Below the pieces are notes generated by a model that saw only the letters and a list, made by a program, of their open reading frames with translations, made no database searches and was not told the DNA's origin. A stretch of DNA of 57,344 nt from Tepidibacillus decaturensis (GTDB taxonomy: Bacteria; Bacillota; Bacilli; Tepidibacillales; Tepidibacillaceae): the NCBI RefSeq assembly GCF_001561915.1, contig NZ_LSKU01000001.1:1213296-1270639 (forward strand). Direction: 5' to 3'. A program made the position numbers and the translations under genes. Shown piece after piece: positions 15,675 through 25,654 of the stretch. Numbering within the stretch: the stretch's first letter is position 1; every line of letters begins with the position of its first letter.

Positions 15675-16535
15675 TCAATAGTTAACTCTTTCTAATGAAT
15701 AATTCGTTCCATTACTAAGGATTTGCACTTCTCCTTCTTTCTCTAAAATCATCACGTCCATCCAAGATTCGTTTAACCGTTCAAGGACATCCTCGCTTAA
15801 TGCATAAAGTTCACGATCACTTGAGAAAATGATACCAACTTGGGCATCCACTTTTTCCAAAAATGTTGCATCAGATCCAGCAACCCCACCAAAATCACTG
15901 ACCTTCAAAATTTCAGATTTTAACGGATAGCGTTCTAATAACCTTTGTTCTATTTCTTGATTGATATCGCTTGTAAACAAGATTTGCACATCTTTATGGA
16001 TTAATTGAAAAACAAGTGAATTCGCTTGAGGAGACAGAGAAAGAGGTTCGATTGGTGAAAGAACAACTATTTTTATATTTTGATTGATCTGAATTTCATC
16101 CTGAGCTTTTATTTTTTTATTTTTTTGGTAAGCAGAGGGAATTGGAAAAGTCGACGAGATTAATTCTGGAATATAGATAGATTGTATCGAATACTGGTTG
16201 AGAATCTGATTAAAACCTCCAAAGTGATCATCACTTGGATTGGTCAAGATCAAGCCCTTTAATTGCCCAACTCCATGTTGATTTAACATTGTTAATAATT
16301 GTTCTGTACACTCAGGTGAACCCGTATCAATTAAATAAAATTCTCGATCTGAAAGTTGAATGAGAGTAGCTTCCCCCTGTTTTAGTGGTAAAAAAGAGAC
16401 TAACATTTCATTAGGCTCAATCTCTATAAATTTGGCTGAAGGGACGGTTTTTTGATCTGGTAAACGAATATAAATAAAAGCAAAAATAAAGAGGATAACA
16501 GTGAAGACTCTGATAGTGAATTGCAAAACAATCAC
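15675..16535 (-). CDS. ComEC/Rec2-type metallo-beta-lactamase-like protein, membrane-anchored
   Basis: A 286-residue protein with an N-terminal hydrophobic anchor (residues ~5-25) and a domain like the soluble hydrolase part of ComEC. It contains LKQGEATLIQLSDREFYLIDTGS, LILTNPSDDHFGGFNQIL, LSPIEPLSLSPQANSLVFQL and ILFTSDINQEIEQRLL. The canonical metal motif HxHxDH is reduced: the first histidine is replaced (NPSDDH), and an aspartate plus one histidine remain. Catalysis is thus uncertain. It is not the competence channel, since the multi-helix part is missing. It lies between dinG and ku, and a terminator follows it. Confidence 0.75.
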   Translation of the reverse strand: MIVLQFTIRVFTVILFIFAFIYIRLPDQKTVPSAKFIEIEPNEMLVSFLPLKQGEATLIQLSDREFYLIDTGSPECTEQLLTMLNQHGVGQLKGLILTNPSDDHFGGFNQILNQYSIQSIYIPELISSTFPIPSAYQKNKKIKAQDEIQINQNIKIVVLSPIEPLSLSPQANSLVFQLIHKDVQILFTSDINQEIEQRLLERYPLKSEILKVSDFGGVAGSDATFLEKVDAQVGIIFSSDRELYALSEDVLERLNESWMDVMILEKEGEVQILSNGTNYSLERVNY

Positions 16536-16587
16536 CTTCTAGTCAAAAAGAAATGTTACCCTCTATCTATATGAGTCAATACCAATT

Positions 16588-19406
16588 TTATTCCTTTTGC
16601 ATCCAATCCTCAATAAACGCAATGATTTTTGTAAAGGGTTGATATTTAATATCGACTGGGGGTAATGACTTAATAAATGACTTCCCATAACGAGATTCAA
16701 CTACCCTACGATCAAAGATAATGACAACACCCTTATCCTTTTTTGTCCTGATTAATCGTCCAAACCCCTGTTTGAATCGAATAATAGCTTGAGGAACTGA
16801 TAATTCCATAAACGGATTTTTATGATTCTCTTTTAATTTCTCTGTTTTTGCCTCATTGATCGGATGATTTGGTGGGGTAAAAGGTAAACGAACGATAACT
16901 AAGGCGCTTAGTGCCTCTCCTGGAACATCTACCCCTTCCCAAAAACTACTTGTCCCAAGCAAAATGGTATTCGGGTTCTCTGTAAACATCGTTGTTAGTT
17001 TAGAACGACTGTTGCTATCAATGCCATGACCTAAAACCTTTATTTGAAAAGGTGCTAGAATTTCTTTTAAGAGTGTATGAGTTCTTTGTAGCATCGAATG
17101 AGAAGTAAAGAGAACCAGAACTTTTCCACTTAGAGAAATCGCCACATCAGCGATATCTTTTGCCAAATGTTCGATATAAATATGTTCAGATACTTCTTGT
17201 ATATTTGGGAAATCGCTGGGTATACAGACTAGTGCTTGTTTCTTGTAATGAAAGGGTGAATCTAGCTTTATTTTTTTAAATCTTTATCATCAGCTTCAAA
17301 CCCAAATTCCCTACTACTAAAGTTGAATGAGTCATTTACACTTAATGTTGCAGATGTGAATATCACACTTTCTTTCCTATCAAATAAGAATTCCTTCAGG
17401 TAGGACCCAACTTCAATCGGTGCCGCATATAAGTATGAGCTCAATCTTTTTCCACGACTTTCTGTTTCAACCCAAAATACCATTTCTTTATTTTGTAGAT
17501 AATTCCATTCTGAAAAAGCAAACATCATTTCCTTTACCTCTTTTAGATATCCATTCAAATCAATAACCATGCTTTCTTCTGCTTCAACATGTTTCAATCG
17601 GCGCAAAACATCCTCAAGTAAATTGCTTAAGTCAGTAAGCTGAATATAAAGATTGTTCGCGATCTCCTGAATGGTGATCCAATTTTCTCGTTCTTTTATT
17701 TTGTCTGTAACTCTTAATGTCTTGCGACCACTCTCCTGAGCAGAAGCTTCTTTGTTCACAAAATCCCCAATCATTGAAAAATAAAGTTGAAAATCATTTT
17801 CTATTCTTGGTAATAAAGAAATGATCTGGTTTTGAATAAAGTTGGCAATAGGAAAATAGTCTGGATTTTGCGAATGAATCAAATCATTCATAAGCAAAAC
17901 AAGAAAACCATTTTTGGCATCTTTATATAATCTTTGCAATAAACGGTTTACCACATATTGATTGACCTCAAATCCTAAATGTTTTGATGCCACTTCACTA
18001 AAATGATGAGCTTCGTCAATCACCAACCGTTGATAAGCAGGTAAAATCCGATGTTCAGCTTTTAAATCAGTTAATAACAATGAATGATTTGTAATAATAA
18101 GATCAGCATTTTGAGCCTTTTGTTTTGCTTTATGATAAAAACACTGTCTAAACCAAGGGCATGAACGATTTAAACATGAATCCGCATCGCTTTTCACTTG
18201 TTGCCAAAGATCACGTCCACTTAAAGATAAGTTAATTTCTTCAACATCGCCTGTTTCGGTTTGAGCAACCCATGTTAGCATCTGAGATAAATTTACAGAC
18301 TGCTCTTTGTTTGGTTCTTCATATGGAAATTGATTTAGTTGAAGTTCAAACTTTCTTAAACATAAGTAATTATTTCGTCCTTTTAAAATCGTTGCCTTAA
18401 AATCAAAAGGTAAGGTTTTTTTTAGTAAGGGAATATCCCTTTGATATAACTGCTCTTGCAGGTTGATTGTATGAGTAACAATTACAATTTTTTCTTCATG
18501 TTGTTTTGCCCAAAAAATAGCAGGGATTAAATAGGCTAAAGATTTCCCAGTTCCAGTTCCTGCTTCGACCATTAAATGATATCCTTCCTCAAAAGCATTC
18601 ATGACTTCTAAAGCCATTTGTTCCTGAGCAGGTCTTATTTCAAAATCAGGAAAACGTTCAGATAATAATCCATTTTTTTCAAATATAAGATCGAATGATA
18701 ACTTAGTTGATTTTTCAGTAGGAATCCTAGAATTATCTATCTCTTCTTTTTTCAAGGCGATTTGATTGATCAACTCATAATGCTCATCTTCAGAATAAAA
18801 ACATATTTTTTGATGAGTCATTTCTTCTACGATTAGATACAAATCGTGGTGAGTGTTCTTTATCAATTCTTGTAAACGCTGGAGATAGGCCAATGGCATT
18901 TCTTTTAGGCGATTAAACAATTGTAAAAGTATAGTTGCTGTTGCATATGCATCAGCATCAGCACGGTGTGGTTGTTCATGAATAATCTCTAATTCCTGTG
19001 TCATCGAGTCTAACTTATAACTTTGCACCATTGGTAATAAAATCCTGGACATATCCAATGTATCGATAACAAGGCCAGAAAATGGGAGGTAGCCAAGTTG
19101 GTCTAGAGCATTTTGGATAAAAGCTAAGTCAAAAGGGGCATTGTGGGCAACAAAAACCGAACCTTCTAATAAAGAAAGCAGCTTTTGCATGACTTCATCG
19201 ATTTTTGGTGCATTCTTAAGCATATCTTCATTGATTCCAGTTAAATCTTGGATATATGATGGAATTAATTTGTCGGTATATACAAAAGAAGAATAGGTTT
19301 GTTTGATTTTATCATCTTCTATTAAAACGGCACCAACTTGAATGATGGTATCCTTATCCGGCTGATTACCTGTTGTTTCTAAATCTATGACTATAAAGCG
19401 ATTCAA
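16588..19406 (-). pseudogene. dinG: DinG/YoaA-type ATP-dependent helicase with exonuclease domain, single-base frameshift
   Basis: DinG-family XPD-like helicase fused to a DEDDh exonuclease, as in Bacillales. Domains in order: exonuclease (IDLETTG near the start; HNAPFDL; HRADADAYATA), Walker A EAGTGTGKS, an Fe-S-type cysteine set (CLRKFELQ, CLNRSCPWFRQC), DEAH box IDEAHHF, then motifs V-VI (LLGTSSFWEGVDVPG, RFKQGFGRLIR). The frame breaks at an A7 run (17271-17277); reading A8 gives DLKKIKLDSPFHYKK and about 939 residues. An A8 run earlier in the gene (18416-18423) is intact. I chose TTG 19406 (AGAGGTG upstream). Confidence 0.88.
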
Positions 19407-19486
19407 TTGTGTCACCTCTAACCTTTTCACGCATTCTTTTATACTATACTAGGAAATAAAGGATATGAAAAGGTGAAAGAAGAAAA

Positions 19487-19506
19487 AAGCCCAAAACAAA
19501 GGGCTT
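19487..19506 (-). terminator. Terminator after the TPR gene
   Basis: AAGCCC and GGGCTT (19487-19492, 19501-19506) enclose eight bases, with TTTTTTC following on the minus strand. It directly follows the restored TPR stop codon at 19511. Confidence 0.75.
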
Positions 19507-19510
19507 ATCT

Positions 19511-20557
19511 TTAATGAATCAACTTTAGCCAAGAATTTTTAGCTTCCTCCACATGGCCAAGTAAATAATGGTTATAGCCTAAATAATAAAACCATTCCCG
19601 TCTCTTTATTCCCTTTTAACCATTCATTCTTGGCTAAGCCAAGCAAAGCTTCTGATTGAAAAGGTTCAAGTTCCAGCCATTTTTTATACCATTGTGTCGC
19701 CTGTTCGAAATGAAGTCGTTTTTCAAAATTAACGGCGATTTGTCGGACGATCATCGGTTGTTTGGCAATGGTATATGTTTTTTTAGCCATTCAATCGCTT
19801 GGTCATATTCCCCTAATTTTTGATATGCTTTACCCAAATAAAATAAGACTTCCCAATCATTTGTATTGATTTGAGCCAATTCTTTCAAATAGGAAATGGA
19901 TTCATGATAATGCTTAGTTTGATAGTAAAGCATTGCTAAATTAAAAATAGGTTCTGTCCAATTCTTCTTTAATTCTATTGCTTTCTTAAAGTGATAAATT
20001 GCTTGTTCTTCATCACGTTCAAGACCATAGATCATCCCTAATAGATTATGTCCAAGAGAAAGAAGGTCTGGATCATCTGAATATTTGAAAAGAATCAGAA
20101 TTTCACGTTTGGAATAAGCGTATTCTTTCTTCTTAAAATAGGTCATTGCTGTATATAACCGAGCTAAATTAAAATCAGGATATTTCTTCGTTGTTGTCTC
20201 AAGATGAAGTATAGCTTGATCGTACATCCATAAATCAAAGAAACCTATACCCTTTTGAAAAGTGATGAAATCCTCTTCATCAAGTTTTATGACGACTTCA
20301 GAATATTTTTCAGTCATCGTGTCAGTATCTTTCATTACATGAAGATCCATATCTAATAAACCATGATCTTTTTCGAACTGACGTATTTTTTCATTTAATT
20401 TTTTTAATTCTCCAGTAATCTCTTCACTCATCTCTTTGATCGATAAATATTTTTCTAATAAAGATAATTCTTCATCTATGCTATTGGTAACCTCAAATTC
20501 TTTACCTAATCGATCCAATGTTTGAGTCATATGGGCAAATAGCTCATGGTGAATCAT
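19511..20557 (-). pseudogene. Tetratricopeptide repeat protein, two frameshifts
   Basis: A TPR protein: an N-terminal coiled-coil-like part, then repeats of the type FDLWMYDQAILHLE, AIYHFKKAIELKKNW and AIEWLKK. As written, the frame breaks twice. At the A7 run 19778-19784 one more A gives IEWLKKTYTIAKQP. At CCC 19611-19613 one fewer base gives REWFYYLGYNHYLLGHVEEAKNSW and a stop at 19511. With both corrections the protein has 348 residues. TPRs mediate protein contacts; no partner is known. It lies between birA and dinG on the same strand. I cannot name an orthologue. Confidence 0.7.
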
Positions 20558-20625
20558 TAAATAGCCCTCCCTTCCTATCCACAGTGTTTGTCATAGATAG
20601 GAAGAATATACGACCCTAAACTGAT

Positions 20626-21585
20626 TTAGATGGTTATATCACCGGAAACAACTTTAATCATTTCTCCATTTTCTTTCTTAACGATTAAATATCCGTTCTC
20701 ATCTACCCCATATATTTGACCATAAATAAAAGATGTTGATTGCGTAACAACGATAGGGGTTCCTTTCTTTAATAAAAGTTGATTATATTCATCAAAAAAG
20801 GGTGCAAATCCTTTCTGATGAAATAGCTCATAGTTTTTTTCAAATTGTTCTAGGAATTTACATAGAATTTCAATTCTTTTTGGATTCTGATTGATAAATT
20901 CTTCTAAAGATCCTGCTTTTTGTTTAAGTTCCAATGGATATTTGGTTTTATGCGTATTAATTCCAATTCCAATGATCAAATAGTGAATCTGATCTTGCTC
21001 TCCATGCATCTCTGTAAGAATTCCTGCAATTTTTTTCTTTTCAAAATACAGATCATTTGGCCATTTAATTCGAATATCAATTCCATATAAACTTCTTAAT
21101 GCATTTGTAAGTATGATAGAGGCAAATAAAGTAATTTGAGGTGCTTCGTTATAACTAAAAGAGGGGCGTAATAGGATACTCATCCAAATCCCTTTTCCTT
21201 CGTTAGAAAACCAAGATCTTCCTAGTCTACCTTTTCCATTTGTTTGTTCATTCGCAATGACAATTGTTCCATGCTTAGCCCCTTGTCTAGCTAATTCATG
21301 TGCTTTAGTCTGGGTAGAATCGATTGATTTAAAATAGACAACGTTGCTCCCAAATATCTTTGTGTGACATTCTCTTTGGATGATCTCTGAAGAAATATCA
21401 TCGGGTTCATTTAATAATCGATACCCTTTTTTTCTTACGGCTTCAAATTGGTAACCTTCCTTTTTTAACTCTTCAATTTGTTTCCAAATTGCTGTTCTTG
21501 AAATTTGCATTTGTTGACTTAGTTCTTCTCCGGAAATAAACTGGTGATTCGATTTTAAAAAAATTTCCTTTAGCTTTTCCCTCAT
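20626..21585 (-). CDS. birA: Biotin operon repressor / biotin-protein ligase
   Basis: Bifunctional BirA: it activates biotin with ATP, transfers it to biotin carboxyl carrier protein, and represses biotin genes. The 319-residue sequence starts with a helix-turn-helix domain (SGEELSQQMQISRTAIWKQI), then the ligase with NGKGRLGRSW (biotin/ATP loop) and IRIKWPNDLYF, and ends with an SH3-like domain (TPIVVTQSTSFIYGQIYGVD). Full length fits class II BirA. The start overlaps the cca stop as ATGA, so the genes are translationally coupled, as in B. subtilis. The biotin synthesis genes are not in this window. Confidence 0.95.
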   Translation of the reverse strand: MREKLKEIFLKSNHQFISGEELSQQMQISRTAIWKQIEELKKEGYQFEAVRKKGYRLLNEPDDISSEIIQRECHTKIFGSNVVYFKSIDSTQTKAHELARQGAKHGTIVIANEQTNGKGRLGRSWFSNEGKGIWMSILLRPSFSYNEAPQITLFASIILTNALRSLYGIDIRIKWPNDLYFEKKKIAGILTEMHGEQDQIHYLIIGIGINTHKTKYPLELKQKAGSLEEFINQNPKRIEILCKFLEQFEKNYELFHQKGFAPFFDEYNQLLLKKGTPIVVTQSTSFIYGQIYGVDENGYLIVKKENGEMIKVVSGDITI

Positions 21586-22808
21586 TTTTGATCCCCTTTT
21601 AATTCTAATGATTTCTTTAATAAGATCTTAGGATCGTTTAAAAGTTGGCCATATACCACCTGCTCAAAAAGCTCCTCTAAAAGTTCTCTTACCCAAGGCC
21701 CACCTGGGCGATTAAAGAATTGCAGAAGATCATTTCCTGTAATGGCTAAATCTTTTATTTTTCTTACCTTTAAATCTTGATCTGTATAGAGTAGCTTTTG
21801 TTGCCAGTATAACCTTTCTTCTTCGCTGATCTGCCCTAACATCCAGGTCATTTCTATTGCTTTAGAACACGATTGAAAATCTAATTCAACCAAGCAACGT
21901 TTAAGCTGAATCAGTTGTATTCCACCTTGCATCATAGTTAAGGCACTAAAGATTTTATTGATCTTTACTTGTTCTTTTTTAGAAAATTTCATTTCACTTA
22001 ATAAAAACAACCGTTCCTCTTCCTTTAAAAAATAAAATATGATTACCCAGCGTAAGAGGACATCAGATGTTTTAGATAATAATTCAGATAATTCTTTAGG
22101 ATATAAGCTTATAAAACGTGTATCCTTCAACCCTCGTATATATTGGATCAGGCCAAGTTCAAATAAACCCGAAATTCCATATCCCGGGTTTTCTGAAGCC
22201 ATTATCTTGTCCATTTCTGATTTAATTCTCTCCATTGCAATATATTGTAAGTAGGATCCAACCTCTAAGATGCCTTGTTTTGTTTCTTCCTCTATCTGAA
22301 ATTGTAGTTGAGAAGCAAAGCGAATAGCTCTCATGATACGCAAAGGATCTTCGAGAAAACGGTCTTTTGGTTTACCGACGCTAATAACCAACTTAGATTT
22401 AAGAGCGGCCTGTCCTTGGAATGGGTCAATTAATAGACCATTAACATCCATGGCCATAGCATTTATGGTAAAATCCCTTCTCTTTAAATCTTCAACTAAA
22501 CTAGAGACAAATTCAAGATGCGAAGGATGACGATAATCAAGGTACTGACCCTCCTTACGAAAGGTCGTAACTTCAAAAGGGACTCCTTCTTCAACGATCG
22601 TAACAGTGCCATGCTTCAATCCAGTTGGAATTGATTTAGGAAAAATCTGCATCACCTCTTCGGGTAAAGCATTTGTTGCGATATCGATGTCATGAATTTC
22701 CCTTCCTAAGAGAAGGTCTCTAACCATTCCGCCAACAAAGTATGCTTGATAGCTATTCGTGTTAAGTTGTTTTAATATTTTTCTTCCAACTTCAATCTTC
22801 TCCAACAT
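21582..22808 (-). CDS. cca: CCA tRNA nucleotidyltransferase
   Basis: Adds or repairs the 3' CCA end of tRNAs. The 408-residue class II enzyme has the nucleotidyltransferase signature GGMVRDLLLGREIHDIDIATNA with metal aspartates, RRDFTINAMAMDVNG, the RIMRAIRFASQL motif, and a long helical tail that places the tRNA. It lies directly after mgsA (no gap) and overlaps birA by 4 bp, the usual Bacillales arrangement except that bshA is missing between mgsA and cca. The ribosome site for this gene lies inside the end of mgsA. Confidence 0.95.
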   Translation of the reverse strand: MLEKIEVGRKILKQLNTNSYQAYFVGGMVRDLLLGREIHDIDIATNALPEEVMQIFPKSIPTGLKHGTVTIVEEGVPFEVTTFRKEGQYLDYRHPSHLEFVSSLVEDLKRRDFTINAMAMDVNGLLIDPFQGQAALKSKLVISVGKPKDRFLEDPLRIMRAIRFASQLQFQIEEETKQGILEVGSYLQYIAMERIKSEMDKIMASENPGYGISGLFELGLIQYIRGLKDTRFISLYPKELSELLSKTSDVLLRWVIIFYFLKEEERLFLLSEMKFSKKEQVKINKIFSALTMMQGGIQLIQLKRCLVELDFQSCSKAIEMTWMLGQISEEERLYWQQKLLYTDQDLKVRKIKDLAITGNDLLQFFNRPGGPWVRELLEELFEQVVYGQLLNDPKILLKKSLELKGDQK

Positions 22809-23219
22809 TTATTCTCCTTTATACTTGTGTACAACCTCTCTCCAGGCAAAATCTCCTTTTTCCATCGCTTTAACGAGGATTTCAGCAGTCGCAACATTTG
22901 TGGCAACAGGTATACCATAAACATCACATAAGCGTAATAGTGCAATAATATCAGGCTCATGGGGTTGAGCTGTAAGCGGATCTCTAAAGAAAATAATAAG
23001 ATCCAACTCATTTTCCGCTACCATTGCACCGATTTGCTGATCTCCTCCCAAGGGACCAGATTGAAAACGATGAATTTGCAAATTGGTTTGTTCCATAATT
23101 CTCTTTCCTGAAGTCCCTGTCGCATATAACTGATGTTTTGAAAAAATAATTTCATAGGCAATCATGAAATTTACCAATTCATCTTTTTTACGGTCATGTG
23201 CTACTAAAGCAATTTTCAT
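22809..23219 (-). CDS. mgsA: Methylglyoxal synthase
   Basis: Converts dihydroxyacetone phosphate to methylglyoxal and phosphate, a bypass when sugar phosphates accumulate. The 136-residue protein has [16 protein letters not shown] at the start, the phosphate-binding ATGTSGKRI and the catalytic-region [11 protein letters not shown], then [18 protein letters not shown] and [11 protein letters not shown], all typical of MgsA. It lies 31 bp after dapB and directly abuts cca. In B. subtilis, bshA for bacillithiol synthesis follows here; its absence may mean bacillithiol is not made or that the gene is elsewhere. Confidence 0.96.
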   Translation of the reverse strand: MKIALVAHDRKKDELVNFMIAYEIIFSKHQLYATGTSGKRIMEQTNLQIHRFQSGPLGGDQQIGAMVAENELDLIIFFRDPLTAQPHEPDIIALLRLCDVYGIPVATNVATAEILVKAMEKGDFAWREVVHKYKGE

Positions 23220-23250
23220 TTTTTTCTCCTCTATTCTTTTGATTTCTTGA

Positions 23251-24006
23251 CTAATCTAATAAATGTTCTAATCCATAAACTATGCCGCGTAAACTTTTTA
23301 CTTTTTTAATGGCTAAATTCACTCCAGGCATAAAAGACTCTCGATGAATAGAATCATGACGAATGGTTAAAGTCTGACCTAAGTCACCAAAAATCACTTC
23401 TTGATGAGCAACCAGACCAGGAAGTCTTACACTGTGAATGCGAAAACCTGAATATTCCCCACCTCGTGCACCTTTTAAAACCTCTTTTTCATCAGGGTGA
23501 CCTTGGTAAATTTTCTTTCTACTTTTGCTAATCAGTTCAGCTGTTTTTATTGCCGTACCCGATGGTGCATCAAGTTTTTGATTATGGTGCATTTCAATGA
23601 TTTCAACATGGGGCATGTATTTTGCTGCGATTTCTGAAAATCTCATCATCAAAACGGCACCTATTGCAAAATTTGGGGCAATTAAACCACCAATGTCAAG
23701 CTCTTTCGCTAGCTTGTCCAAAGTTGAAATTTCCTCTTGAGAAAGCCCAGTGGTTCCAACGACTGGGCTAACCCCCATTTGCAATGCGATTTCTATATTT
23801 TTTTTAACAACATGTGGCGTTGTAAAATCAACATAGACATCTGGCCTTCCAGCAATGATTCCCTCTTCAAGCGTTCGATAACAATCAGATTCAGTTGGAT
23901 CGACTCCGCCAACATATTCTAATTCCTCATCATTTAATACCATCTTGACTACCTCTTGACCCATCTTGCCATTCGCTCCAGCGACCATTACTTTCATTTT
24001 GCTCAT
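23251..24006 (-). CDS. dapB: 4-hydroxy-tetrahydrodipicolinate reductase
   Basis: Reduces 4-hydroxy-tetrahydrodipicolinate with NAD(P)H in the lysine/diaminopimelate pathway, needed for cell wall and for spore dipicolinate. The 251-residue protein has the Rossmann motif [23 protein letters not shown] and the catalytic segment [15 protein letters not shown], followed by the conserved [16 protein letters not shown]. The length is slightly short (about 265 is common) because of a compact region near residue 40. The start ATG abuts the stop of the upstream TPR gene (TGAATG), so translation is probably coupled. Confidence 0.96.
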   Translation of the reverse strand: MSKMKVMVAGANGKMGQEVVKMVLNDEELEYVGGVDPTESDCYRTLEEGIIAGRPDVYVDFTTPHVVKKNIEIALQMGVSPVVGTTGLSQEEISTLDKLAKELDIGGLIAPNFAIGAVLMMRFSEIAAKYMPHVEIIEMHHNQKLDAPSGTAIKTAELISKSRKKIYQGHPDEKEVLKGARGGEYSGFRIHSVRLPGLVAHQEVIFGDLGQTLTIRHDSIHRESFMPGVNLAIKKVKSLRGIVYGLEHLLD

Positions 24007-24513
24007 TCAATCACCCTCTTTGTACAATTTAGAATAATATTCACGTAGTTCTTTTGCTTGTTGATGAAATGGATCTAATCCAAATACCATATTAAATTCC
24101 TTTATAGCTTGCGGTAGTCGTTGTTTTTCACCATAATAAATACCTAAGATAAGGTAAGCCTCAATATTTAAAGGATCCAGTGTTTTAGCTTGAATCAATA
24201 TATTTTCAATTTCTTCTGTAAGTATCCCTTTTTTCATCAAATCTGCTGCAACCATGACTAGATTTTTGGCCTGTAAGATTTGAAGATGGTACCTATAGGT
24301 TAGGTTATACTGGAGTTCGCAAGCTTTTTTGGCTGCTTCTATTGCTTCTTTCATATCCCCATTTCTAGAGTAAGTGATAGATAATTTGTAATAATATGAA
24401 GCATTTGTTGGTTCACACCGAATGGCTTTATTAAAAGCATCAATCGCTTTTTGAAAATCATTTTGGAATATGGCATGATAGGCTTCTAAAAGATATTTTC
24501 TTCCTGAACTCAT
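24007..24513 (-). CDS. TPR repeat protein, 168 residues
   Basis: Three to four tetratricopeptide-like repeats: AYHAIFQNDFQKAIDAFNKAIRCEPTNASYYYKLSITYSRNG, then MKEAIEAAKKAC, and LNIEAYLILGIYYGEKQRLPQAIKEFNMV. No signal peptide or membrane segment. It lies directly before dapB and may be co-transcribed with it; in B. subtilis the neighbour at this point is the MazG-type ypjD, which is absent here. Function is unknown; TPRs suggest a scaffold role. The divergent yitT-family gene begins 216 bp away on the other strand. Confidence 0.75.
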   Translation of the reverse strand: MSSGRKYLLEAYHAIFQNDFQKAIDAFNKAIRCEPTNASYYYKLSITYSRNGDMKEAIEAAKKACELQYNLTYRYHLQILQAKNLVMVAADLMKKGILTEEIENILIQAKTLDPLNIEAYLILGIYYGEKQRLPQAIKEFNMVFGLDPFHQQAKELREYYSKLYKEGD

Positions 24514-24669
24514 TTGCCTTCACACCTTTTTGCTAGCTGTAGCCCTTTGTATAAGATAATATATGACTGAAGCACTAGTTCGGTGTATTCTAGTGTCCAT
24601 TTCATCAATATTTTTAATAACGTTATCGTACCCAATTTTTTCTTATAAATCAATAGATATGGGAAATTC

Positions 24670-24699
24670 TTGCATTTGACGAGAGATTATTTGTATAAT
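24670..24699 (+). promoter_or_regulatory. Sigma-A promoter of the yitT-family gene
   Basis: TTGCAT (24670-24675) and TATAAT (24694-24699) are 18 bp apart and lie 31 bp upstream of ATG 24730, with GAGGAG in between as ribosome site. The -10 is perfect. Confidence 0.65.
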
Positions 24700-24729
24700 G
24701 AGAATGATTTTGACATGAGGAGTTGTCCT

Positions 24730-25580
24730 ATGAACTTGAGTTTTAAAAATTTGAGCTATCATCTTAAGAATCTTTTTTTATTGCAATCGGAGCCTTCATT
24801 TTTGCCTTTGGTCTTAATTATTTTACAATTGCTAATCGTTTGTCGGAGGGTGGCTTTACTGGGATTTCTTTATTACTGAACTACATCTTTGGTTGGTCTC
24901 CAAGTGTTGTAATCCTTATCTTAAACATTCCTTTATTCATTATTGGTTGGATGAAGCTTGGCCGCAATTCAATGATTTACACCATCATTGCCACTGTTTT
25001 AGTCTCTTTATTCCTATGGTTAACAGAGGATTTTCGAGAACCTGTTCTTGATCTACTTCTTGCCTCCCTATATGCAGGTGTGTCCGTAGGAGTTGGTTTA
25101 GGCATTATTTTCCGTTATGGCGGGACAACTGGAGGTGCAGATATTATTGCTAGATTAGCTCATAAGTACTTTGGTTGGGGCATGGGTCGTACGATGTTTA
25201 TTTTTGATGCCTTTGTCATCGCTGCTTCCTATTTTTATATTGGAAGGGAAAAAGCAATGTATACATTAGTTGCTGTTTTTGTTGGGGCTAGAATTATCGA
25301 TTTTGTACAAGAAGGAGCTTATGCAGCAAAAGCTGCCACAATTATTTCGGATCATGTACCAGAAATCTCAACAAAAATCATAAAGGAAATGGACCGAGGT
25401 GCAACCATTTTGAAAGGAAAAGGTGGATACACTGGAAGTGATAAAGAGGTTCTCTACTGTGTGATTAGTAGAAATGAATTAACACGATTAAAATATTTAA
25501 TTCATTCCATCGACCCAAAAGCTTTTGTGGTTGTCAATGACGTTCATGATGTGTTAGGTGAAGGATTTGAAAAAAAATAA
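24730..25580 (+). pseudogene. YitT/DUF161-family membrane protein (ypjC position), frameshift near the start
   Basis: A polytopic membrane protein with a C-terminal DUF2179 domain. The intact frame from 24840 gives SEGGFTGISLLLNYIFG, helices, then GGTTGGADIIARL, and the soluble DUF2179 part (DRGATILKGKGGYTGSDKEVLYCVI). The N-terminal helix (AIGAFIFAFGLNYFTIANRL) is in another frame. Reading the T7 run 24773-24779 as T8 joins it to ATG 24730 (GAGGAG upstream) and gives 283 residues. As written, T_TTT_TTA would permit a -1 shift. It occupies the position of B. subtilis ypjC. Transport substrate unknown. It is one of few plus-strand genes. Confidence 0.85.
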
Positions 25581-25587
25581 AATAGCA

Positions 25588-25619
25588 AAATCAGGTGGAG
25601 TAACTCCCCCACCTGATTT
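25588..25619. terminator. Bidirectional terminator between the yitT-family gene and ypjB
   Basis: AAATCAGGTGG (25588-25598) pairs perfectly with CCACCTGATTT (25609-25619) between the two convergent genes. The T-tract is modest on either strand. Confidence 0.75.
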
Positions 25620-25654
25620 CCTGAAATACTAATGTAATTTAAATAAGTTTATTT

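Noticed and set aside
22772-23011. Minus-strand ORF across the mgsA/cca junction
   Set aside because: Out-of-frame shadow of two conserved enzymes.
24670-24879. Separate 69-residue plus-strand ORF before yitT
   Set aside because: Its first part is the true N-terminus of the YitT-family protein before the T7 frame break; the rest is shadow.
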